Part shown: positions 46,627-54,224 of the stretch, piece after piece | Layout: each line of letters starts with the position of its first letter | How positions within the stretch are numbered: position 1 is the stretch's first letter | The notes under the pieces: generated by a model | Told to the model about the DNA's origin: nothing | Database searches by the model: none | What the model saw: the letters and a program-made list of their open reading frames with translations, nothing else | Assembly: GCF_003096695.1 (NCBI RefSeq) | Contig: NZ_QEKY01000006.1 | Coordinates: 62,395-126,394, forward strand | Direction: 5' to 3' | Source: Porphyromonas loveana | GTDB taxonomy: Bacteria; Bacteroidota; Bacteroidia; Bacteroidales; Porphyromonadaceae | DNA length: 64,000 nt | Program-made: the position numbers and the translations under genes

Positions 46627-46714
46627 AATTTGCAAGGTGAGCATTTTTACTTTCAAACTTGTGGTTTTTTCGCTGATTTAGGCGAAATATCTCAACAAAA
46701 ACCTCTGAAAACCA

Positions 46715-46743
46715 TTGCACAGAAGAAAAAATCGTTACTTTTG
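46715..46743 (+). promoter_or_regulatory. Promoter of the HU gene
   Basis: TTG (46715-46717), 18 bases, then TACTTTTG (46736-46743). Leader about 119 nt. The rest of the 46627-46867 interval shows nothing else. Confidence 0.5.
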
Positions 46744-46867
46744 GCTTATTCATTTACCCATAGTTCTCATACTTAGTCACAGTTTGTCCACTACATTCTG
46801 CGCTTAATTGATCGGACTGGTGATATGAATCGAACTAAATTTTTGTCAAACTAATAATTGTGAAAAG

Positions 46868-47134
46868 ATGAACAAGACAGATTTTATTGCAGCTGTAGCT
46901 GAAAAAGCGAACCTGACAAAGGCAGACGCTCAGAGAGCCGTAAATGCATTTGCAGAAGTTGTTGCTGACCAAATGAACGCCGGTGAGAAGATTGCTCTCA
47001 TTGGGTTCGGAACTTTCTCCGTGAGCGAACGTGCAGCTCGTAAGGGTATCAACCCCAAGACTAAGAAAGCCATCTCCATCCCTGCTCGAAAGGTGGTTCG
47101 TTTCAAGGCCGGCTCTGCATTGGACCTTAAGTAA
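46868..47134 (+). CDS. hup: HU-family DNA-binding protein
   Basis: 88 residues, the full HU length. MNKTDFIAAVAEKANLTKADAQRAVNAFAEVV (helical dimer part), IGFGTFSVSERAARKGINPKTKKAISIPARKVVRFKAGSAL (beta arm with the GINPKT tip and conserved Pro). Basic nucleoid protein that bends DNA. Single gene with its own promoter and terminator. In P. gingivalis HU proteins also influence capsule and biofilm matrix, but nothing in the context points to a special role. Confidence 0.95.
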   Translation: MNKTDFIAAVAEKANLTKADAQRAVNAFAEVVADQMNAGEKIALIGFGTFSVSERAARKGINPKTKKAISIPARKVVRFKAGSALDLK

Positions 47135-47154
47135 TCTTTGATTAAGTATTGAGC

Positions 47155-47193
47155 AACGAAGCTACTGCTCAGAGCAGTAGCTTCGTTGTTTTA
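47155..47193 (+). terminator. Terminator of the HU gene
   Basis: AACGAAGCTACTGCTC/AGAGCAGTAGCTTCGTT with a perfect stem and GTTTT after it. Confidence 0.85.
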
Positions 47194-47313
47194 TTCTAAG
47201 GGGATAGAGGTGTGATGATCGTCATTGGCGCATCACGCCGACCTTTCCCGATTATAGTTTCACAGAAATAGGTTCGAAGGAGCTCTTCCTCTCGTGCCAT
47301 AAGACAAAATAAG

Positions 47314-47880
47314 ATGAGACTTCTCCGCATTACCATAGCACTATGCCTATCGCTTTCTTTCGTGACAACCCTCACAGCACAGGACTCTAAGTGGTGGGCT
47401 AACATCCATGTCGGAAGAGAATTTTTCGGCCATTCGGCAGAAGAATTAAAGCGAGGCTGGAATGGAGGTATCGAGCTTAGATATTATTTGTCCGGATCCC
47501 TCTATCTTTTGGGCACGATGAACTACGGACTTGCCTCTACATCTTTTTCGTCCGGCTACTACGACGATAATGGCAATAATGCCACCGCCCGTCTCAAACG
47601 TCACAGCATCTTACCGGCAGTAGGTGCAGGATACGAATACCTGTGGGGCGATTATTATTCTTGTTATATGCAGGGAGGTGTAGGTTATGGGATGGAATGC
47701 ACGACTATTTCCTACCCAAATAAAGAGACCCTTTGGGCAAAGCGTTTCGGTTGGCTCTTAGAAACAGGTGGAGACTACTTCATTCGTGAGAATCTTGCGA
47801 TGGGCGTTTCTGTTGCTCACCTCCGAGTGGGCTTAAGAAACAACTGGACTGTCAATCTCAAATGCTCCATACCATTATAA
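47314..47880 (+). CDS. Small outer-membrane beta-barrel protein
   Basis: 188 residues. Signal peptide (ITIALCLSLSFVTTLTAQ). The rest alternates in beta-strand fashion with aromatic girdle residues (GGIELRYYLSGSLYLLGTMNYGLAS, AVGAGYEYLWGDYYSCYMQGGVGYG, FGWLLETGGDYFIRENLAMGVSVAHLRVG), consistent with an eight-stranded barrel (OmpX/OmpA-like or PorT-like). No named family is recognised. Single gene ended by the shared hairpin at 47936. Confidence 0.82.
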   Translation: MRLLRITIALCLSLSFVTTLTAQDSKWWANIHVGREFFGHSAEELKRGWNGGIELRYYLSGSLYLLGTMNYGLASTSFSSGYYDDNGNNATARLKRHSILPAVGAGYEYLWGDYYSCYMQGGVGYGMECTTISYPNKETLWAKRFGWLLETGGDYFIRENLAMGVSVAHLRVGLRNNWTVNLKCSIPL

Positions 47881-47935
47881 TAAGGAGAGTCAAAAGAATT
47901 CTCTTCCAAGCCCATGAGATGCGGAAGAGTGGATA

Positions 47936-47972
47936 AAGAAAAAACGGATGCCGTATGGCACCCGTTTTTTTG
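47936..47972. terminator. Bidirectional terminator between the barrel gene and tRNA-Arg
   Basis: AAAAAACGGATGCC, loop GTAT, GGCACCCGTTTTTTT: a symmetrical hairpin with T-runs on both strands. It serves the plus-strand barrel gene and the minus-strand tRNA. Confidence 0.8.
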
Positions 47973-48046
47973 TGACCCGGGCGGGATTCAAACCCGCGAC
48001 CTTCAGAACCGGAATCTGACGCTCTATTCAGCTAAGCTACCAGGCC
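47973..48046 (-). tRNA. tRNA-Arg (anticodon CCG)
   Basis: On the minus strand, 74 bases. Acceptor arms GGCCTGG and CCGGGTC with discriminator A; D-arm GCTTAGCTGAATAGAGC. The anticodon stem TCAGA/TCTGA closes loop TTCCGGT, giving anticodon CCG. T-arm GCGGGTTTGAATCCCGC. CCA is not encoded. Confidence 0.95.
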
Positions 48047-48056
48047 TCTTGCGCGG

Positions 48057-48064
48057 CAAAAGTA
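48057..48064 (-). promoter_or_regulatory. Promoter -7 box of tRNA-Arg
   Basis: On the minus strand TACTTTTG followed by CCGCGC, about 10 bases before the tRNA 5' end. Confidence 0.55.
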
Positions 48065-48104
48065 AGCATTTCTTTCTGTTTGTCACGCCTATAGTGTCAG
48101 TTCC

Positions 48105-48851
48105 TCACCGCTTACGGCGGAAGATAAAGCTCAAATGCTTGAAGATAGACTTCTTACTTCCGTAATAATGCTTCATGATGACGAAACGTTCTATGAGCGA
48201 AGCCTTGTGATTCTTTCGCGTGACACCTCCTCGGTCGTCCAGAGAATGTATTAGGATCATCTCCGTATTGACCACATTGCGTGAAGCCTGCAAAATACGG
48301 ATGCACCAGTCAAAGTCCGCAGAGAATCGGTATTTCATATTGTAAGGAGGTGCCACCAATCGCTTGGCGATGAACGCCTGATGACAGACAAGCATCCCAT
48401 TTGAGAAATCACGCCACCCCAATTCATGAGGAGGACGGAGCCGTCGCAGTCCTTTTTCCCGACCGGTGGTATCTACTAATAATGTATCTCCGTAGAGAAC
48501 ATCTGGCAATCCCATGGGAGAATCTTTGATGCCATTGACTATCGTTTCGAGGAGTTCGGGCGAAGGGAGCTCGTCACCGGCATTGACAAACCAAACGTAG
48601 TCGCCAGTGGCTATGCGCAATCCTTTATTCATCGCGTCATATAATCCCTTATCCGGCTCACTGATGAGCCGAATACTCGGAGACAGTGAGCGAACCACCT
48701 CGGCGGTATTATCGGGAGAATCCCCATCTACTACTATATACTCAACGTGTGAGTATGTCTGCGCAAGCACGCTTTTTACGGTCTTTTCAATGATATCTTG
48801 CGCTTTATAACAGACCGTAATAATCGAAAAAACGGGATTGTTATCTTCCAT
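48105..48851 (-). CDS. Family 2 glycosyltransferase
   Basis: 248 residues. GT-A fold signature: FSIITVCYKAQDIIEKTVKSVLAQTY, VEYIVVDGDSPDNTAEVV, LISEPDKGLYDAMNKGLRIATGDYVWFVNAGDEL (metal-binding acidic motif NAGD in place of DxD). The acceptor part has RFSADFDWCIRIL, with a catalytic-type Asp. A basic C-terminus (KHLSFIFRRKR) may touch the membrane. Similar enzymes (WcaA/colanic-acid type) build surface polysaccharide or LPS. It lies 146 bases after porT on the same strand; co-transcription is possible but unproven. Confidence 0.92.
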   Translation of the reverse strand: MEDNNPVFSIITVCYKAQDIIEKTVKSVLAQTYSHVEYIVVDGDSPDNTAEVVRSLSPSIRLISEPDKGLYDAMNKGLRIATGDYVWFVNAGDELPSPELLETIVNGIKDSPMGLPDVLYGDTLLVDTTGREKGLRRLRPPHELGWRDFSNGMLVCHQAFIAKRLVAPPYNMKYRFSADFDWCIRILQASRNVVNTEMILIHSLDDRGGVTRKNHKASLIERFVIMKHYYGSKKSIFKHLSFIFRRKR

Positions 48852-48997
48852 TTTTATCCAAAATAACCAATGCCTATGTCGAAGCCGTCAACCTACGACA
48901 AGCTTCAATGCTGATCACATTTTATTTACTGACGATAAACCACCACTCTCCGTTCTTTGTTCGCTAAGCATTGGTATGGGAAAGTCTGGGAGTTGGT

Positions 48998-49738
48998 TTA
49001 TTCAAAGTTGAACGTAAGCATGATCATTCTCGTCTGAGCTCTGTCGATCGACTGGGTGTATATGATTTTGGGATCATCTACGAGGTCGGGACGATCGTGC
49101 GTAATCACATCGGGGAATCCGAAGCTGAATCGCAACTCAGGACAGAACTTGAAATAACGAAGATAGAAATCGCAGCCAATCCCGATCTGCACGCCATAGT
49201 CGTTGGACTTGGTATAAATCTCAAGTCCTTTCTTTCGTCCAAGCTCCATAGTCCAGTATGGGCCACCGATCAGGTAAGGGCGGAAGTTATTCAGACGTCG
49301 CGAACTATATTTCAGCAAGAGAGGGAACTCCAGATAGTTCGATCGAACACTGAATGAGGCGACAGCTTTTTCCCCGTCAGAGTAAACAAATTGTTTGTCA
49401 CCGAAGTGAAGTGTGGGCAGAACACGTAGGTTGAGATTAGACATGAGGAACATATCGCCGATCACTCCGACGGAGAAGCCCGGCGAGTAGTTAGATATCT
49501 GTGCATAAATGGGGCCGGCAGTACTGCCCTCCGGGACGAATCCATTATTATTGATAGCCAAGTCTTGCACATGCATCCCCACATGAAAGCCCAGATGATA
49601 GCGTTTGAAATCGGCATACGGGCGGTTCTGCACTTTCTCCGTCTGAGCCTGCAGTGCTTGCGTGAACAAGAGGCCGAGCAGACACATCAGCAAGAGACTG
49701 ATTCTCTTCGGGAAACGAGATGTATATCGAGAGGTCAT
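48998..49738 (-). CDS. porT: T9SS outer-membrane protein PorT
   Basis: 246 residues. Signal peptide (ISLLLMCLLGLLFTQALQAQ), then a beta-barrel of the PorT (outer-membrane beta-barrel) family: YHLGFHVGMHVQDLAINNNGF, SPGFSVGVIGDMFLMSNLNLRVLPTLHFG, YLEFPLLLKYSSRRLNNFRPYLIGG, ending MIMLTFNFE. PorT (SprT in gliding relatives) is essential for gingipain secretion through T9SS. It is divergent from upp with nearly touching -7 boxes. Confidence 0.94.
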   Translation of the reverse strand: MTSRYTSRFPKRISLLLMCLLGLLFTQALQAQTEKVQNRPYADFKRYHLGFHVGMHVQDLAINNNGFVPEGSTAGPIYAQISNYSPGFSVGVIGDMFLMSNLNLRVLPTLHFGDKQFVYSDGEKAVASFSVRSNYLEFPLLLKYSSRRLNNFRPYLIGGPYWTMELGRKKGLEIYTKSNDYGVQIGIGCDFYLRYFKFCPELRFSFGFPDVITHDRPDLVDDPKIIYTQSIDRAQTRMIMLTFNFE

Positions 49739-49794
49739 CTACAGAAAAGTCTTCTATTCTTGAAATTAGTGCGTAGAACTAACGTGTTATGGAG

Positions 49795-49813
49795 CAAAGA
49801 TATTGTATTTTTG
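49795..49813. promoter_or_regulatory. Back-to-back promoters of porT (minus) and upp (plus)
   Basis: Minus strand TATCTTTG (49795-49802) for porT and plus strand TATTTTTG (49806-49813) for upp, separated by three bases. Both fit TAnnTTTG; the -33 boxes are weak. Each promoter's upstream region lies in the start region of the other. Confidence 0.55.
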
Positions 49814-49876
49814 CGCGAATTGGCGCGTAAAAACGATTGAGGCGCCTTCGCATAACTCACCTCATAAAGAGCAAAA

Positions 49877-50527
49877 ATGGAAGTAATACACTTAGGTGCC
49901 GGACACTCCCTTCTCAATCGATTTGTCATGGAGATGCGCGATGTCACCGTCCAAAACGATCGATTGCGCTTCCGTCGCAACATTGAGCGCGTAGGCGAAG
50001 TAATGGCCTATGAGATCAGCAAACAAATGACACAGATAAAGCGCACTGTCACCACCCCATTGGGAGAGTGCCAATGTCTTGTTCCCGGAGATAAGGTCGT
50101 GCTGGCCACTATCCTGCGTGCAGGACTCCCCTTCCACCAAGGGTTCCTAAACTACTTCGACTATTGTGAGAACGCCTTTGTCTCCGCCTATCGGAAGTAC
50201 AAGGATCGGCTCAACTTCGATATTCACATCGAATACATCGCTGCTCCGGACATTACAGGGAAGACCTTGATCATATCCGATCCCATGCTCGCCACAGGAA
50301 GCTCCATGGAATTGGCCTACCAAGCTCTCCTCACCAAGGGTACTCCCGCACATATTCATATCGCCAGCATTATTGCCAGCCAACAGGCATTGGACTACGT
50401 ACGCAGCGTCATGCCGGAGAATACGACCATCTGGCTGGCAGCTCTTGATCCTACAATAGACGAGCATTCGTACATCGTGCCGGGCTTAGGCGACGCCGGT
50501 GACTTGGCCTATGGCGAGAAGCTCTGA
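49877..50527 (+). CDS. upp: Uracil phosphoribosyltransferase
   Basis: 216 residues. It makes UMP from uracil and PRPP in pyrimidine salvage. Family features: ATILRAGLPFHQGFLNYFD (flexible loop), DPMLATGSSMELAYQALL (PRPP-binding motif) and LDPTIDEHSYIVPGLGDAGDLAYG (uracil-binding C-terminus). Complete. Its last 17 bases overlap the next gene, so the two are translationally coupled. Confidence 0.95.
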   Translation: MEVIHLGAGHSLLNRFVMEMRDVTVQNDRLRFRRNIERVGEVMAYEISKQMTQIKRTVTTPLGECQCLVPGDKVVLATILRAGLPFHQGFLNYFDYCENAFVSAYRKYKDRLNFDIHIEYIAAPDITGKTLIISDPMLATGSSMELAYQALLTKGTPAHIHIASIIASQQALDYVRSVMPENTTIWLAALDPTIDEHSYIVPGLGDAGDLAYGEKL

Positions 50528-52406
50528 GCCTCGCACCATAGAACTATTGGCTCCGGCTAAGGATCTCGCCATCGGGAAGGCCGCCATCCTCCACGGTGCC
50601 GATGCTGTATATATAGGTGCACCCGCGTTTGGAGCTCGCGCTTCGGCCGGTGTGTCCGTCGAGGACATCGGAGAGCTGGTACGCTTTGCGCGACTCTACC
50701 GTGCCAAGGTCTATGTGGCGCTCAATACCATCCTCTATGACGAGGAACTAACCGAGGCCGAACGCCTCTGTCACGAGCTCTACCGCGTGGGGGTCGATGC
50801 TCTCATCGTGCAGGACATGGCTCTCTCCCGCCTCGACCTGCCACCCATAGCCCTCCATGCCAGCACACAGTGCGACATACGCACCGCCGAGAAGGTACAT
50901 CTATTCGAATCTTTGGGCTACGAGCAAGTCGTCTTGGCTCGCGAGCTTTCCCTCCCCGAGATACGCAGCATAGCCGACCAGACCTCTGTGGCGTTGGAAG
51001 CCTTCGTCCACGGAGCCCTCTGTGTGAGCCTAAGCGGGCAGTGCTACCTGTCCGAAGCCGTGACCGGTCGGAGTGCCAATCGAGGAGCTTGCGCACAGCT
51101 CTGCCGACTACCCTACACCATGATCGATGCCGACGGGCGCATCATCCGTAGCGAGCAGCACCTCCTGTCACTCAAGGATCTGAATCGCTCCGCGGAGTTG
51201 GAGTCCATGCTCGAAGCCGGCATCTCCTCTTTCAAAATCGAAGGCCGACTCAAAGGCATCTCCTACGTCAAGAATGTGACGGCACATTACCGTCGTCTGC
51301 TGGACGAATTGCTCAGCCGCTACCCCGATCGCTACCGCAGAGCTTCGCGCGGGCGCAGCGCCCTTGCCTTCCATCCTGCTCCGGAGAAGAGCTTCAATCG
51401 CGGCTTCACCGATCTGCTCCTCAGCGGCAAGCGTGACGCTTCGACACTGATCACGCCCGAATCCAACAAAAGTCGCGGAGCTCACATAGGCCGTGTTTCC
51501 ACAGTAGATCGCGACCGAATAGGCATCCACCTCCAAACCGATAACTCAAATGGCCCAACGGCCCTGTCCAATGGCGACGGCCTATACCTAATCCATCCCG
51601 ACGGCAGCATGAGCGGCACGCGTGTGAACGTAGTACTGCCGGACGGACGACTACAGGTGGACAATCCTGTCGGCATCGCAAAGGGGACCGAAGTCTTCCG
51701 CAACTACGACATCCGCTTCGAGAAAGCCCTGTCGCAGGAGCAGTCGGCCGTCCGCCTCCTCCCCGTCTCACTCACACTGAGCGATTGTCCCTCGGGCTTT
51801 ACTCTCACGATCGAATCTGAGGGTTATCCTTCGGCGACAGCCATGATCGAGGCTGCACACGAACCGGCCAACCGCTTCGACGAAGAGCAATTACGGAAGA
51901 ATCTCTCCAAACTCGGTGGCACTCCACTCGAAGCCACATCCGTAAGCATCCGAATGAGTGGCAACTACTTCATCCCTCTCTCACTCATCGGACAGCTCAG
52001 GCGAAGAGCAGTAGAAGTCTTTGTGACGGCTGCGTCAGCCCTTCCCGAGCGTAACGAGGAGCAGACTGCCCCCCGTCGCACGCCCAAGCCCCCTACCCCG
52101 TCGGAGGATGGCCGTCGCTCCCTGTCCTTCCTCTCGAACGTGGCGAACCGCGAAGCCGAAGCCTTCTACCGCGAAATGGGATACACCTCCATTCAACCGG
52201 CTTTCGAGCGCAAACATGTACGTTCGGCCCCCCTTATGTTTTCCAAGCACTGCCTGCGCTACCATCTGGGCTACTGTCCCGTTTTTCAGCGGGAAGTCTC
52301 ACCCTACCGCGAGCCGTACTACCTGCTCCGCGATGAGACGCGTCTGAGACTGGAGTTCGACTGCAAGCACTGTCAGATGCTTGTCTATCTGGATGACGTG
52401 GGCTGA
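50511..52406 (+). CDS. U32-family peptidase-like protein (RlhA/TrhP relatives)
   Basis: 631 residues from the ATG at 50511 (MARSSEPRTIELLAPAKDL), which overlaps upp. The N-terminal U32 barrel has LLAPAKDLAIGKAAILHGADAVYIG, HASTQCDIRT and the U32 signature EAFVHGALCVSLSGQCYLSEAVTGRSANRGACAQLCR with its cluster of cysteines. SFKIEGRLKGISYVKNVTAHYR follows. The C-terminal collagenase-like part ends with a Cys-rich segment (CLRYHLGYCPVF, FDCKHCQM). Characterised relatives hydroxylate rRNA or tRNA rather than cut proteins, and P. gingivalis PrtC belongs to this superfamily. Substrate here unknown. Confidence 0.92.
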   Translation: MARSSEPRTIELLAPAKDLAIGKAAILHGADAVYIGAPAFGARASAGVSVEDIGELVRFARLYRAKVYVALNTILYDEELTEAERLCHELYRVGVDALIVQDMALSRLDLPPIALHASTQCDIRTAEKVHLFESLGYEQVVLARELSLPEIRSIADQTSVALEAFVHGALCVSLSGQCYLSEAVTGRSANRGACAQLCRLPYTMIDADGRIIRSEQHLLSLKDLNRSAELESMLEAGISSFKIEGRLKGISYVKNVTAHYRRLLDELLSRYPDRYRRASRGRSALAFHPAPEKSFNRGFTDLLLSGKRDASTLITPESNKSRGAHIGRVSTVDRDRIGIHLQTDNSNGPTALSNGDGLYLIHPDGSMSGTRVNVVLPDGRLQVDNPVGIAKGTEVFRNYDIRFEKALSQEQSAVRLLPVSLTLSDCPSGFTLTIESEGYPSATAMIEAAHEPANRFDEEQLRKNLSKLGGTPLEATSVSIRMSGNYFIPLSLIGQLRRRAVEVFVTAASALPERNEEQTAPRRTPKPPTPSEDGRRSLSFLSNVANREAEAFYREMGYTSIQPAFERKHVRSAPLMFSKHCLRYHLGYCPVFQREVSPYREPYYLLRDETRLRLEFDCKHCQMLVYLDDVG

Positions 52407-52747
52407 TCGGCCGCTTTCTGCCCTGATGGTACGACACCGCGTTTTTACGTCTTATTAACATTCCGATTGACGACGGAGCAATTTCAGAAAAATTGCAGGC
52501 CAAAATCCTGTCCATTATGGCGCGAGAAATTATTTTTTTTCGCGCCATTTATTTTTCTTTTTGGCGCGTATTCAAAAAAAATTTGGCGTGTGTTTTTTCG
52601 CCAATATGCCCATGTCCCCGAAAGGGGATGTCTAAACTCTTTTTCCGACAACAATACTTAACGCTTTTCGCTGCGTCTCAACCTTCGTTGTTAATAAGTT
52701 TTTTCCGTTCAAGTACAAGAAAGTCTTATTCTTTAGGGGGTAATAGC
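52407..52747. repeat. Intergenic stretch with a GGCGC motif cluster ahead of the dcw operon
   Basis: About 340 bases without a gene. 52515-52605 has TTATGGCGCGAG, TTTTTCGCGCCATTTA, CTTTTTGGCGCGTATTC, AATTTGGCGTGTG and TTTTTTCGCC, alternating with long T- or A-runs, like 31990-32080 and 43138-43240. No terminator for the U32 gene is evident. Confidence 0.5.
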
Positions 52748-52755
52748 TAACTTTG
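52748..52755 (+). promoter_or_regulatory. Promoter -7 box of the dcw operon
   Basis: TAACTTTG fits TAnnTTTG; no clear -33 box. Leader about 49 nt to rsmH. The nine dcw genes downstream have gaps of at most 25 bases, so they are probably one transcript. Confidence 0.45.
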
Positions 52756-52809
52756 AAGCGTCTCTATAGCATCATGACCACAAGCGAAAAGAAGAGAGAA
52801 TAGTCCTGT

Positions 52810-53745
52810 ATGTATAATCCTGATAAAGAGAACGTTTATCACATTCCGGTGATGTTGGAAGAATGTTTGGAGGGATTGTCAATCCGTCCGGACGGACGCT
52901 ATGTGGACGTAACCTTCGGCGGAGGCGGCCACTCGCGCGCCATCGTAGAACGATTGGGCGCACAGGGGAGATTGTACGGCTTCGACCAAGATGCCGATGC
53001 CTCTCGCAATGCACTCGACGACGATCGGTTTGTCTTTGTGGCCTCCAACTTCCGTTACCTCGGGAACTTCATGGATTATTACGGAGAAGACCATATAGAC
53101 GGCATACTGGCAGACCTGGGTGTCTCGTCACATCACTTCGATGAGGAAGAGCGCGGCTTCAGTTTCCGGTCAGAGACACCGTTGTTAGACATGCGCATGA
53201 ACGCCCGTGCCGGCAAGAGTGCAGCGACCATCCTCAACGAATACGAAGCAGATGCACTGGCCGATCTCTTCTATCACTACGGCGAACTGAAGCAGGCACG
53301 CCGCATAGCAGCCTCCGTGGTCCAACACCGAGCGGCCACATCGGGCGGCCTACAGACTGTGGGGCAACTACTGGAAGCTGTACGCCCACTCGTGTCGCCC
53401 CGTGAGGTGAAGAAGCAGCTGGCTTGTATCTTCCAAGCCCTGCGCATAGAAGTGAACGATGAGCTGGGAGCACTGGAGCAGATGCTGCACGCTGCTCTTG
53501 ACTGCCTACGTCCGGGCGGTCGTCTCGTAGTGATGACGTATCACTCGCTGGAAGACAGGATCGTGAAGAATTTCCTACGCTACGGAAGCGTGCAGGCTCC
53601 CGACGATGACCATCTGCGGCTCTACGGAGCACCGACCAGTCCGTGGCGCACAATCACGCGCAAGCCCGTCACAGCCTCAGCGGACGAGCTATCCGCAAAC
53701 CCCCGTTCACGAAGTGCCAAACTGAGAATAGCAGAAAAAATATAA
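52810..53745 (+). CDS. rsmH: 16S rRNA (cytosine1402-N4)-methyltransferase
   Basis: 311 residues (MraW). S-adenosylmethionine-dependent. Start YHIPVMLEECLEGLSI; SAM motif YVDVTFGGGGHSRAIVE; DGILADLGVSSHHFDEEERGFSFR; LDMRMN; then FQALRIEVNDELGALEQML and GGRLVVMTYHSLEDRIVKNFLR; end NPRSRSAKLRIAEKI. First gene of the dcw cluster here; mraZ, which usually precedes it, is absent. Its stop overlaps the ftsL start (TAATG). Confidence 0.97.
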   Translation: MYNPDKENVYHIPVMLEECLEGLSIRPDGRYVDVTFGGGGHSRAIVERLGAQGRLYGFDQDADASRNALDDDRFVFVASNFRYLGNFMDYYGEDHIDGILADLGVSSHHFDEEERGFSFRSETPLLDMRMNARAGKSAATILNEYEADALADLFYHYGELKQARRIAASVVQHRAATSGGLQTVGQLLEAVRPLVSPREVKKQLACIFQALRIEVNDELGALEQMLHAALDCLRPGGRLVVMTYHSLEDRIVKNFLRYGSVQAPDDDHLRLYGAPTSPWRTITRKPVTASADELSANPRSRSAKLRIAEKI

Positions 53746-54215
53746 TGACCGACACAACGAAACATTATATAGACGACGAGGAAGATATCCTCTATGATGA
53801 GACTCCTCCCCAAGAGGGGGAGATTCAGGCTGATGAGTCGGCTCCTCAGCCCACGGCCCAACCCACGAATCAGAAGCGAAAGAACACCTTTTGGGGCGTG
53901 ATGGGGGGGTCTTTTCTGGAGCATCCCTGGGTAGCAAGCAACTTGAGATTGGGATTGGTACTCGTGTTCATGTCCATAGTCAACATCTGGAACGGCTATG
54001 AAGCCATTGATCAAGTGCGCCAGATAGGCCGCCTGGAAGAGCAAGTGCGAGACTATCGCTACCGAGCCTTGTTCAAAGCTTCGGAAGTTACCGCCATGAG
54101 TCAGAAGCTAAACGTGGAGAAAGCCATCCAAGAGCAAAACCTCGCGCTGACACTCTCACAGGTGCCTCCGTATATTCTCTATCGTCCCACCGGCAGCACC
54201 GACAAGAAAAAATAA
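53745..54215 (+). CDS. ftsL: FtsL-like cell-division protein
   Basis: 156 residues from the ATG in TAATG. An acidic cytosolic head (DDEEDILYDETPPQEGEIQADES, about residues 10-40), one transmembrane helix about 70-88 (LRLGLVLVFMSIVNIWNGY), then a short periplasmic coiled coil (IGRLEEQVRDYRYRALFKASEVTAMSQKLNVEKAI). It matches the FtsL-like protein of Bacteroidota dcw clusters; sequence identity to proteobacterial FtsL is low. Expected to work in the divisome with FtsI. 9 bases before ftsI. Confidence 0.88.
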   Translation: MTDTTKHYIDDEEDILYDETPPQEGEIQADESAPQPTAQPTNQKRKNTFWGVMGGSFLEHPWVASNLRLGLVLVFMSIVNIWNGYEAIDQVRQIGRLEEQVRDYRYRALFKASEVTAMSQKLNVEKAIQEQNLALTLSQVPPYILYRPTGSTDKKK

Positions 54216-54224
54216 GCCACAGCC

